This document shows, piece by piece, positions 28,343 through 35,735 of a stretch of DNA of 64,000 nucleotides; the first letter of the stretch is position 1, and the number at the start of each line of letters is the position of its first letter. A program made the position numbers and the translations under genes. The notes beneath the pieces are model-generated. The model was not told the DNA's origin, searched no databases, and was given only the letters and a program-made list of their open reading frames with translations. The stretch is taken from contig NZ_FOQG01000002.1 of the NCBI RefSeq assembly GCF_900113685.1, forward strand, positions 337,404-401,403, in the 5' to 3' direction. The stretch is from Nocardioides psychrotolerans (GTDB lineage Bacteria > Actinomycetota > Actinomycetes > Propionibacteriales > Nocardioidaceae).

Positions 28343-29403
28343 CAGCCACGCTCCCAAAAGCTCGGACCCACCGGCTCGGTGAAGTCACTCTGTGCCATGA
28401 GGAAACCCTCCTCATCGACCATCAAGGGCAGCTGCGGAAGAGATCGCGCAGCGGGGCCAAAGACAACTTTACCGGAGTCGGCAAGGTCGAAGGTCGACTG
28501 ATGGCAAGGGCAAAGCAGGTGGTGGGTCTTGCGTTCGTTGAGCGAGATCGGGCACCCGACGTGGGTGCAGATCTTGGAGTAGCAGACGATGCCGTCGATG
28601 GACCAGTTCTCGCGGCCCTTGGCCACGGTGATGTCCGAGGGGTCCATGCGCAGCAGGATGACCGCGGCCTTGGACTTGGCGACCTGCAGCTCGACCCCCT
28701 CGAGGACGTGGTCACCTTCCTCGTCGACGGCGAAGATGATCTCGGGCTCGGCGTTGACGAGGTCACCGATCTCGATGTCGGCGACGTTGATCGGGGTGCC
28801 GACGACGTCGCGGACCACGCGCATGCGCGGCTTCCAGACGGTGGAGTAGAGCTTGTCTCCCGGCAAGGGACCGAGGTCGCGCAGCATCACGACGGCGGGC
28901 AGGCCGAGCAGGCCGACGGCGCCGAGCAGCGAGTTGCGCACGAGCGGGCGGCGCCCGATGCCCGACTCCTCGAGGCCCAGGCTGAGCGCCTCGAGCGTGC
29001 CCTCGCGGTCCTCGTCGGAGGAACGGGCCGGGTGACGCATCTCGACGATCTCGTGGTCACCCATGAGCTTGCGGGCCCACTGGATGATGCCGACGCCGAT
29101 GAGCAGCAGGGCCATGCCGAGGGTGAAGCCCAGGGCGACGGTCGAGGCGCCGAAACCAGCGAACGTCGTGTGGTTGTCACCGACCTTCAGGGCGAAGTAG
29201 GACACCATGAAGAGCAGCACGAAGACCGAGGACAGCATGAACATCGCGGCCACCTGGCGCTCGGCGCGCTTGGCCAGGCCCTCGTCCACGTCGGTCGGGC
29301 GCCACAGGTGCGGTGGCAGGCCCGGGTCGGGGATCGCCGGGACGTTCCCCGTGGCGGGAACCTCGGTCTTCACCGGGGTCATGTCGTCGTGTGCGTCGCT
29401 CAC
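28342..29403 (-). CDS. qcrA: Rieske iron-sulfur subunit of the bc1 complex
   Basis: Three hundred fifty-three residues with three N-terminal membrane segments, the actinobacterial form rather than the usual single one. [2Fe-2S] ligands are in CTHVGC and CPCHQS in the C-terminal third. Start GTG 29403 overlaps the qcrC stop (GTGA); its stop overlaps qcrB. Confidence 0.97.
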   Translation of the reverse strand: MSDAHDDMTPVKTEVPATGNVPAIPDPGLPPHLWRPTDVDEGLAKRAERQVAAMFMLSSVFVLLFMVSYFALKVGDNHTTFAGFGASTVALGFTLGMALLLIGVGIIQWARKLMGDHEIVEMRHPARSSDEDREGTLEALSLGLEESGIGRRPLVRNSLLGAVGLLGLPAVVMLRDLGPLPGDKLYSTVWKPRMRVVRDVVGTPINVADIEIGDLVNAEPEIIFAVDEEGDHVLEGVELQVAKSKAAVILLRMDPSDITVAKGRENWSIDGIVCYSKICTHVGCPISLNERKTHHLLCPCHQSTFDLADSGKVVFGPAARSLPQLPLMVDEEGFLMAQSDFTEPVGPSFWERG

Positions 29404-30278
29404 GCGTCCGCTCCCTTCGAGGGCTGCTTGGTCGTGCGCGTGGTGTGGGCCGCGATCCAGATCGCGAACCCGACCAGCCCGCCGATGCCCACGACCCACC
29501 CGAAGAGCCCCTCGCTGACGGGGCCGAGGCCGCCGAGGCCGAACCCGCCGTACTCGGGCTGGTTACGGATGGTCTCGATGTAGGCGATCACGTCGCGCTT
29601 CTCCTCGGGCGAGATATTGCCGTTGGAGAACGAGTCCATATTGCCAGGACCGGTCAACATCGCCTCGTAGATGTGCTCCGGGGTGGTGTTGAGGATGCTG
29701 GGCGCCTGGCCGCCACGGGGCATCGCGCCGCCGTTGCCACCGAAGTTGTGGCACGCCGTGCAGTTGGTCAGGAAGATCTGGCCACCGCGGGAGATGGCCT
29801 CCTCGCGATCGGCGTCGCTCATGCCCTCGAGGCTGTAGTCGCTCTCGTTGGGGACCGCCGGGCCGGGACCGAAGGTGGCGACGTACGCCGCCAGCGCAGC
29901 CGTCTCCTCCTCGTCGAAGATGCGCGCCTTGACCGCGCTCTGCTGGCCCGGCTGGGCCATCGGCATCCGGCCGGTGGCGACCTGGAAGTCGACGGCGGCG
30001 GCGCCGACGCCGGCCAGCGGGGGACCGTACTGGGTGCCGTTGACGGTCACGACGCCCTCGCCGTTCTTGCCGTGGCAGAAGGCACAGCTGACCAGGAAGA
30101 GCTCGCGGCCCTCGGCGACGAGAGCGTCGTTGCTCTCCGCAGAGCCGGCCTGGGCGGGCGCGAAGGCGGAGTAGAGGCTGCCCGTCAGGACGAGGCCGAG
30201 GAGCATCAGGACGAGTCCCGCCAGGCGACCTCGGCGGTGCCGGGAGAGTCGACCTGCGGTTCGGTTCAGGAGGCGCAC
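29400..30278 (-). CDS. qcrC: Di-heme cytochrome c subunit of the bc1 complex
   Basis: Two hundred ninety-two residues with two CxxCH heme sites, CAFCH and CTACH, in consecutive cytochrome c domains, an N-terminal signal-anchor, and a C-terminal membrane anchor (about 260-282). The two-heme form replaces soluble cytochrome c in the actinobacterial bcc-aa3 supercomplex. GTG 30278 has AAGGA 7 bases upstream. Seventeen bases downstream of ctaE. Confidence 0.97.
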   Translation of the reverse strand: MRLLNRTAGRLSRHRRGRLAGLVLMLLGLVLTGSLYSAFAPAQAGSAESNDALVAEGRELFLVSCAFCHGKNGEGVVTVNGTQYGPPLAGVGAAAVDFQVATGRMPMAQPGQQSAVKARIFDEEETAALAAYVATFGPGPAVPNESDYSLEGMSDADREEAISRGGQIFLTNCTACHNFGGNGGAMPRGGQAPSILNTTPEHIYEAMLTGPGNMDSFSNGNISPEEKRDVIAYIETIRNQPEYGGFGLGGLGPVSEGLFGWVVGIGGLVGFAIWIAAHTTRTTKQPSKGADA

Positions 30279-30295
30279 GTGGGAGTCCTTGCGGG

Positions 30296-30940
30296 TCACT
30301 TGATGAGGTAGATCGTGGCGAACAGCCCGATCCACACGACGTCGACGAAGTGCCAGTAGTAGGAGACGACGATCGCGCTGACCGCCTGCTCGTGGGTGAA
30401 CCTGCGGGCGATGTAGGTGCGGCCGAGCACGAAGAGGAAGGCGATCAGGCCACCCGTCACGTGGATGCCGTGGAAGCCCGTCGTGAGGTAGAACATCGTG
30501 CCGTAGGCCGAGTCCGGGATCGTGATGCCTTCCTGGATGAGCTCGGCGTACTCGATGGCCTGCCCGGCGATGAAGATCGCGCCCATGGTGTAGGTCAGGA
30601 TGAACCACTCGCGCAGTCCCCAGCCCTTGATGTCGAAGACGCCGCCCTTGCGGCCGACCTGGCCGCGCTCGGCGGCGAAGACGCCCAGCTGGCAGGTCAG
30701 CGAGGACAGCACCAGGATCGTGGTGTTGATCGCCGCGAACGGGACGTTCAGCACCTCGGTGTTCTGGGCCCAGAGGTCCGTGCTCACCGCCCTGATGGTG
30801 AAGTACGACGCGAAGAGGGCAGCGAAGAACATCAGCTCACTGGAGAGCCAGATGATCGTCCCCACCGCGACCATGCTCGGGCGGTCGTGGTGCCCGTGAA
30901 GTCGTGATGCCGGAATAGGTGCTGGAGCAGTCGTCGCCAC
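30296..30940 (-). CDS. ctaE: Cytochrome c oxidase subunit III
   Basis: Two hundred fourteen residues with five membrane segments; recognised by [29 protein letters not shown] and the C-terminal [14 protein letters not shown]. First gene of ctaE-qcrC-qcrA-qcrB. GTG 30940 is preceded at 8 bases by CATAAT and no Shine-Dalgarno. The split between ctaC-D-F on one strand and ctaE with qcr on the other is the normal actinobacterial layout. Confidence 0.96.
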   Translation of the reverse strand: MATTAPAPIPASRLHGHHDRPSMVAVGTIIWLSSELMFFAALFASYFTIRAVSTDLWAQNTEVLNVPFAAINTTILVLSSLTCQLGVFAAERGQVGRKGGVFDIKGWGLREWFILTYTMGAIFIAGQAIEYAELIQEGITIPDSAYGTMFYLTTGFHGIHVTGGLIAFLFVLGRTYIARRFTHEQAVSAIVVSYYWHFVDVVWIGLFATIYLIK

Positions 30941-31001
30941 GCAGTCATTATGTCTGGCACCTGGTCCTGAGGGCACCCCGACCCCCTCACTAAGAGGGTC
31001 A

Positions 31002-31007
31002 TAAACT
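31002..31007 (+). promoter_or_regulatory. -10 box of the ctaG-like gene (leaderless)
   Basis: TAAACT, 7 bases before the GTG at 31015, no Shine-Dalgarno; located in the 74-base gap shared with divergent ctaE. Confidence 0.5.
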
Positions 31008-31014
31008 TCACATC

Positions 31015-31977
31015 GTGCCCGGACCGCTGATCATCACCGCCCTCTCGGGCTCCCAGACCCTGCCGGCGCCCTCCTTCGAGGGCTTCTTCACCCAGTGGTC
31101 CCTGGCGCCCCTGCCCCTCGTGATCACGGTGTGGGGGGTGGGCCTCTACGTGCTGGGCGTGGTCACGCTGCGTCGCCGGGGCGACCGCTGGCCGGTGGGG
31201 CGGACGATCGCCCACGGCGTCGGCATGGGGGTGTTCTATGTCGCAACCTCGTCTGGTCTAGCCGCCTACGACACCACGCTGCTGAGCCTGCACATGGTGC
31301 AGCACATGCTCCTCTCGATGGTCGTCCCGCTGGCCCTGGCGCTCGGCGCGCCCGTCACCCTGGCCCTGCGCACGCTTCCCGCCCGACCGCGGCGCTGGCT
31401 GCTCGTCGTACTGCACTCGCGGGTGGCGAAGGTGTTGTCCTTCCCGCCGCTGACCTTCCTGCTCTACGTGATCTCGCCGTGGGCGCTCTACTTCTCCGGC
31501 TGGTACGACGCCTCGCTCGACTCCGTCTACGTGCACGAGATGATGCACGTGCACCTCGTGGCTGTCGGGACGCTCTTCTTCTGGCCGCTGATGGGCATCG
31601 ACCCGCTGCCCGGGCGCGTGGGCTACCCGTTCCGGGTGCTGCTGACCGTGCTCACGCTGCCGTTCCACGCGTTCCTCGGCGTCACGATCATGAGTCAGGA
31701 GATGCTGCTCGGCGGCGACCACTACCCCGGGCTCGCCGACGGCCCGATGGGCTCGTGGCTGCCGGACGCTTTCGACGACCAGCAGCTGGCCGGGGGGATC
31801 CTGTGGGGCGCGGGCGACCTCGTGGGGCTGACGTTCTTCGCCGTGCTGTTCACCCAGTGGGTGCGCTCCTCCATGCAGGAGGCGAAGCGCGAGGACCGGC
31901 GGCTCGACCTGGCGGAGCGCCGCGAGGCGAGACAGTCCCGCGAGGCCCGCGACGAGGCGCTCACGCGGGGGGAGTGA
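31015..31977 (+). CDS. ctaG: Cytochrome c oxidase assembly factor, CtaG (caa3_CtaG) family
   Basis: Polytopic membrane protein of 320 residues with about seven segments. Conserved histidines fit the caa3_CtaG copper-chaperone family: [33 protein letters not shown] and [12 protein letters not shown]. The last 40 residues are a charged Arg/Glu helix outside the membrane. Divergent from ctaE. Expected to help insert copper into the oxidase encoded next door. The stop overlaps the convergent CorC-like gene by 17 bases. Confidence 0.9.
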   Translation: MPGPLIITALSGSQTLPAPSFEGFFTQWSLAPLPLVITVWGVGLYVLGVVTLRRRGDRWPVGRTIAHGVGMGVFYVATSSGLAAYDTTLLSLHMVQHMLLSMVVPLALALGAPVTLALRTLPARPRRWLLVVLHSRVAKVLSFPPLTFLLYVISPWALYFSGWYDASLDSVYVHEMMHVHLVAVGTLFFWPLMGIDPLPGRVGYPFRVLLTVLTLPFHAFLGVTIMSQEMLLGGDHYPGLADGPMGSWLPDAFDDQQLAGGILWGAGDLVGLTFFAVLFTQWVRSSMQEAKREDRRLDLAERREARQSREARDEALTRGE

Positions 31978-33235
31978 CCTCGATCCGGGTGACCCGCCGT
32001 CCGGCCATCTCGACGACGTCGAGACGCACCCCGTCGACGCTCGTGGCGTCCCCGACCACGGGGATCCGGCCGAGTCGGGCGATCACGAAGCCGGCCACCG
32101 TCTCGTAGTCACCGTCGACGAGCGCGACGCCCGTGCGTCGGGCGAAGTCCTCGATGGTGAGGCCACCGTCGACGATCCTGGAGCCGGGCAGGTCGGTGTC
32201 GCCGCGCTCGGGGGAGTCGTACTCGTCGCGGATCTCCCCGATGATCTCCTCGACCAGGTCCTCGAGGGTCACGATTCCGTAGGTCCCGCCGTACTCGTCG
32301 ACGACGACCGCCAGGTGGGTGCCGCCCTTGCGCATCGTGGCCACCGCAGGCAGGACCAGGTTGGTCGAGGGCAGCATCAGCACCTCGCGCTGCAGCTCAC
32401 GCACGACGCGGGTGTCCGTGAGCTGCACATCCAGCAGGTCGCGGGCGTGCAGGAAGCCGGTCACGTGGTCGAAGCCACCCTCGATCACGGGGTAGCGGGA
32501 GAAGGGGCGCGCACGCACGAAGGCGATGGCATCCCGCAACGGGGTGGCCGCCTCGATGAACGCGACCTCGCTGCGCGGCCGCATCGTCTCCTTGAGGGTG
32601 CTCTGCCGGGCGGCGAAGACGTCGCCCAGGATCTGGCGCTCCTGCTCGCCGAGCGCCTCGTGGGTGGAGACGATGTCGCGGACCTCCTCCTCTGACAGCT
32701 GCTCGCTGGCGGCGGACGGGTCCCCGCCGAGCAGTCGCACGAGGGCGTTGGTGGAGAGCGAGAGCAGCCAGATGAAGGGGCGCATGAAGGCCGCGAAGCG
32801 GTCCAGCGGCGGTGCGACGACCACGGCGAGCTGGGCCGACTTCTGCAGCGCGAGCCGCTTGGGGACGAGCTCACCGAGCACGAGGGAGAGATAGGCGATC
32901 ACGAGCGTCATGACCACCAGCGCCGCCGTGTCAGCGGCTCCGTCGGGAAGCCCGAGGTCGACGAGGTAGGGCGCCACATCGGGCGCGAGCGTCGATCCGC
33001 CGTACGCCGCGGAGAAGAAGCCGGCCACCGTCACGCCGATCTGGACGGCAGCGAGGAAGCGGTTGGGGTTGCGCGCCACCGAGGCGACCTTGGCGCCGCG
33101 GCTGCCGGAGCGCTCCAGCTGGGTGAGCTGGCTCTCGCGGAGCGACACCAGCGCGATCTCCGTGGCCGCGAAGACGCCGCCCACGAGGACGAAGACCAGC
33201 ACCAGGCCGAAGTTGAGGAGAGTCTGGAAGTCCAT
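31961..33235 (-). CDS. HlyC/CorC (CNNM/DUF21) family protein
   Basis: Four hundred twenty-four residues: DUF21 membrane domain with about four segments (1-150), two CBS domains (about 205-325, ending VVDEYGGTYGIVTLEDL), and a C-terminal CorC_HlyC domain (340-424). Related proteins act in magnesium or cobalt efflux or homeostasis; the older name is hemolysin-like. Starts at ATG 33235. The 3' end overlaps ctaG by 17 bases in convergent orientation. Confidence 0.92.
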   Translation of the reverse strand: MDFQTLLNFGLVLVFVLVGGVFAATEIALVSLRESQLTQLERSGSRGAKVASVARNPNRFLAAVQIGVTVAGFFSAAYGGSTLAPDVAPYLVDLGLPDGAADTAALVVMTLVIAYLSLVLGELVPKRLALQKSAQLAVVVAPPLDRFAAFMRPFIWLLSLSTNALVRLLGGDPSAASEQLSEEEVRDIVSTHEALGEQERQILGDVFAARQSTLKETMRPRSEVAFIEAATPLRDAIAFVRARPFSRYPVIEGGFDHVTGFLHARDLLDVQLTDTRVVRELQREVLMLPSTNLVLPAVATMRKGGTHLAVVVDEYGGTYGIVTLEDLVEEIIGEIRDEYDSPERGDTDLPGSRIVDGGLTIEDFARRTGVALVDGDYETVAGFVIARLGRIPVVGDATSVDGVRLDVVEMAGRRVTRIEVTPPA

Positions 33236-33306
33236 GATGCCGGGAGGCTAGCGATCTCACCTGAGAGCGTGCTGGACGGCACTGCCGTGCCCGACGGGTC
33301 GAGCGG

Positions 33307-33312
33307 TAGCAT
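33307..33312 (+). promoter_or_regulatory. -10 box of the pseudo-receiver/trpD unit (leaderless)
   Basis: TAGCAT, 7 bases before GTG 33320, no Shine-Dalgarno. Confidence 0.45.
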
Positions 33313-33319
33313 GCCGGAC

Positions 33320-33730
33320 GTGAGCGACTCGACGACGAACCGCAAGCTCAAGGTCCTGGTCTACAGCGACGACGTCAACGTGCGGCAGCAGGTGATCCTG
33401 GCCCTGGGGCGTCGACCCCACCCGGACCTCCCGGAGCTGACCTATGTCGAGGTGGCGACCGAGCCGGTGGTCATCCAGAACATGGACGCGGGCCACATCG
33501 ACCTCGTGATCCTCGACGGCGAGGCCGTCCCCGCGGGGGGCATGGGCATCGCCAAGCAGCTCAAGGACGAGATCTACCGCTGCCCACCGGTCATCGTGCT
33601 GACCGGCCGACCGCAGGACGCCTGGTTGGCGACCTGGTCGCGGGCCGAGGCCGCCGTGCCTCACCCCATCGACCCGATCCAGCTGGCCGAGTCCGTGATC
33701 GCGCTGCTGCGCGCTCGCGTGTCTGCCTGA
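33320..33730 (+). CDS. Response-regulator receiver-like protein, degenerate
   Basis: Stand-alone CheY-like fold of 136 residues. The acidic pair is SDD near residue 16 and the phospho-Asp position is VILDGEAVP. However the conserved Lys of the last motif is replaced: the sequence there is AVPHPIDP, with His where Lys is expected. So phosphorylation signalling may be lost (pseudo-receiver). GTG 33320 follows a TAGCAT box by 7 bases; an ATG at 33311 would overlap the box. Twenty bases upstream of trpD and probably co-transcribed. Confidence 0.75.
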   Translation: MSDSTTNRKLKVLVYSDDVNVRQQVILALGRRPHPDLPELTYVEVATEPVVIQNMDAGHIDLVILDGEAVPAGGMGIAKQLKDEIYRCPPVIVLTGRPQDAWLATWSRAEAAVPHPIDPIQLAESVIALLRARVSA

Positions 33731-33750
33731 CCCCCGTCGGCACCCCTCAC

Positions 33751-34776
33751 ATGACCACGTGGCCCGACGTCCTGTCTGCCCTCGTGGCGGGCCAGGACCT
33801 GTCCGCCGACCAGACGGCCTGGGCGATGGGCGAGATCGTCTCCGGCAGTGCCACCCCGGCGCAGGTCGCCGGCTTCGCGGTCGCGTTGCGGGCCAAGGGT
33901 GAGACCAGCGACGAGGTGACCGGCCTGGTCGAGGCGATGTTTGCCGCCGCCACGCCGATCACCGTCGAGGGCCGGCTGCTCGACATCGTGGGCACCGGTG
34001 CCGACCGCTCAAACTCGGTCAACATCTCCACGATGGCCGCCATCGTCGCCGCCGGAGCGGGTGCGCGCGTCGTCAAGCACGGCAACCGCTCCGCGTCGTC
34101 CCAGTCCGGCTCCGCCGACGTGCTCGAGCACCTCGGGATCCGCCTCGACCTGCCCGCCGACCGCGTCGCTGCGTTGGCCATCGAGGCCGGCATCACGTTC
34201 TGCTTCTCCGCAGCGTTCCACCCCGGCATGCGCCACACCGCCGTGCCCCGCCGTGAGCTGGGGATCGGCACCACCTTCAACATCCTCGGCCCGCTGGCGA
34301 ACCCGACGAAGCCCGGCTCACAGGCGATCGGCTGCGCCGACGCGCGCATGGCGCCCGTGATGGCCGGCGTCTTCGCGCAGCGCGGCGTCGACGCGTGGGT
34401 CTTCCGCGGTGACGACGGGCTCGACGAGCTCACCATCTCCACGACCTCGTCGGTGTGGGTCGTCCACGAGGGTGTCGTCACGACCGCATCAGTGGATCCC
34501 CAGGACTACGGCATCGCGATCTCGCCGGCCGAGTCGCTGCGCGGTGGGGACCCGGCGCACAACGCCGACGTCGTACGACGGGTGCTGGCGGGGGAGCCCG
34601 GCGCGCCGCGCGACGCGGTGGTCCTCAACGCCGGTGCGGCGATGGCGGTCTACGACTCACCTCACCTCCCTGTCGAGGAGGGGCTCGCCGCGGGCATCGC
34701 GAAGGCCGTCTCGGCCATCGACTCCGGCGCTGCCGAGGCGACGCTCGAGCGCTGGATCGCTGCGTCGTCCGCGTAG
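33751..34776 (+). CDS. trpD: Anthranilate phosphoribosyltransferase
   Basis: Second step of tryptophan synthesis (anthranilate plus PRPP), 341 residues. PRPP/anthranilate motifs GTGADRSNSVNIST, KHGNRSASSQSGSADVLE and the FHPGMRHTAVPRRELGIGTTFNILGP block are intact. The first motif usually reads GTGGD; here the second Gly of the pair is Ala. No other trp gene is adjacent; the separation of trpD from the trp operon next to cytochrome oxidase genes is shared with mycobacteria. Confidence 0.96.
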   Translation: MTTWPDVLSALVAGQDLSADQTAWAMGEIVSGSATPAQVAGFAVALRAKGETSDEVTGLVEAMFAAATPITVEGRLLDIVGTGADRSNSVNISTMAAIVAAGAGARVVKHGNRSASSQSGSADVLEHLGIRLDLPADRVAALAIEAGITFCFSAAFHPGMRHTAVPRRELGIGTTFNILGPLANPTKPGSQAIGCADARMAPVMAGVFAQRGVDAWVFRGDDGLDELTISTTSSVWVVHEGVVTTASVDPQDYGIAISPAESLRGGDPAHNADVVRRVLAGEPGAPRDAVVLNAGAAMAVYDSPHLPVEEGLAAGIAKAVSAIDSGAAEATLERWIAASSA

Positions 34777-34782
34777 GGCGCT

Positions 34783-35406
34783 TCAGAGGTCGAGCATGAA
34801 CTCGCGACCGTTGCGGCGGAAGCCGACGTGCTCGTAGTAGGCGTTCACCATCCGCGGTGAGGTCCGGACGTGGTGGTAGCCGAGGTCCTTGAGCACGCTG
34901 CTGCGGCGCCACACGAACTCACCGGGAGAGAAGTCGCGGTACTTCGGGGTGACGTAGTCGAGCTCGATCAGCGCGATGTCGCCGTCGCGGCGCAGCAGCA
35001 CGACTCCGACCGTCTCGTCGAGCTTGACGATGACGAAGGCGTGCTGGCCCTCGTCGGGCCGTGTGCCGAAGTCGGGCTGGAACTTCTTGATGTCCGCCTC
35101 GTGCGTCGTGAGGACGTGTCGGAGGTATTCGTCGTCGAGGTCGACCTGCACCACCTCGAACGCCGCCTCGTCGTGCCGCTCACAGCTCAGGCGCACGATG
35201 AAGACCAGGTTGATCACCGCCAGCACCGCATTCATCCCCACCATCGGCCACACGCCGAGGAGGGCGTTGAACAGCAGCAGGATCAGGCACGCCACCAGGT
35301 TGAGCGACCGGAACCGGAGCACACGGGCCTGGAGGAGGGAGAACACCAGCAGTGCGCTGCCGCCCCAGCCGAGGACGTCGAGCCAGTGGTCTTCGAGCCA
35401 GGTCAT
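34783..35406 (-). CDS. YgjV-like membrane domain fused to an acetyltransferase-like domain
   Basis: A protein of 207 residues. The first 80 hold three membrane segments (LGWGGSALLVFSLLQ, LNLVACLILLLFNALLG, MNAVLAVINLVFIV) like the YgjV family. Residues 85-207 are soluble and resemble a GNAT-like fold (HAFVIVKLDETVGVVLL, then YHHVRTSPRMVNAYYEHVGF, the usual GNAT end). Convergent with trpD, 6 bases apart. Function unknown. Confidence 0.7.
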   Translation of the reverse strand: MTWLEDHWLDVLGWGGSALLVFSLLQARVLRFRSLNLVACLILLLFNALLGVWPMVGMNAVLAVINLVFIVRLSCERHDEAAFEVVQVDLDDEYLRHVLTTHEADIKKFQPDFGTRPDEGQHAFVIVKLDETVGVVLLRRDGDIALIELDYVTPKYRDFSPGEFVWRRSSVLKDLGYHHVRTSPRMVNAYYEHVGFRRNGREFMLDL

Positions 35407-35419
35407 GCGGGCAGATTAC

Positions 35420-35698
35420 TCAGTCCAGACCGAGCGAGAATGCGGACTCCAGGTCGTGCCGCGAGTAGGCCCGGAACGCGATGTGCGTCTCGGTGTCCGT
35501 GACGCCCGCGACCTTGTTGAGCTGGTCGGCCACGACAGCTGCCACGTCGTCGTGGTTGCGCACCCGGACCAGAGCGATGAGGTCGATCTGGCCGGTCACG
35601 GAGTAGACCTCACTCACGCCCTCCAGAGCAGCGATTGCCTCGGCCACCTCGGGGATGCGGGCGACGTCGGCCTTCACGAACACGATGGCGGTGATCAT
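35420..35698 (-). CDS. Lrp/AsnC ligand-binding (RAM) domain protein
   Basis: Ninety-two residues consisting only of the RAM effector-binding fold, without a helix-turn-helix (ITAIVFVKADVARIPEV; VYSVTGQIDLIALVRV). Such stand-alone RAM proteins may modulate full-length Lrp-type regulators. Starts at ATG 35698. Probably co-transcribed with the YgjV-like gene 13 bases downstream. Confidence 0.88.
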   Translation of the reverse strand: MITAIVFVKADVARIPEVAEAIAALEGVSEVYSVTGQIDLIALVRVRNHDDVAAVVADQLNKVAGVTDTETHIAFRAYSRHDLESAFSLGLD

Positions 35699-35735
35699 GA
35701 GACGAGCCTAGTCGCTCCGCGCTGCGGCACGTCCG

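Noticed and set aside
34783..34783. A terminator between trpD and the YgjV-like gene
   Set aside because: Only 6 bases separate the convergent genes and no hairpin is visible there.
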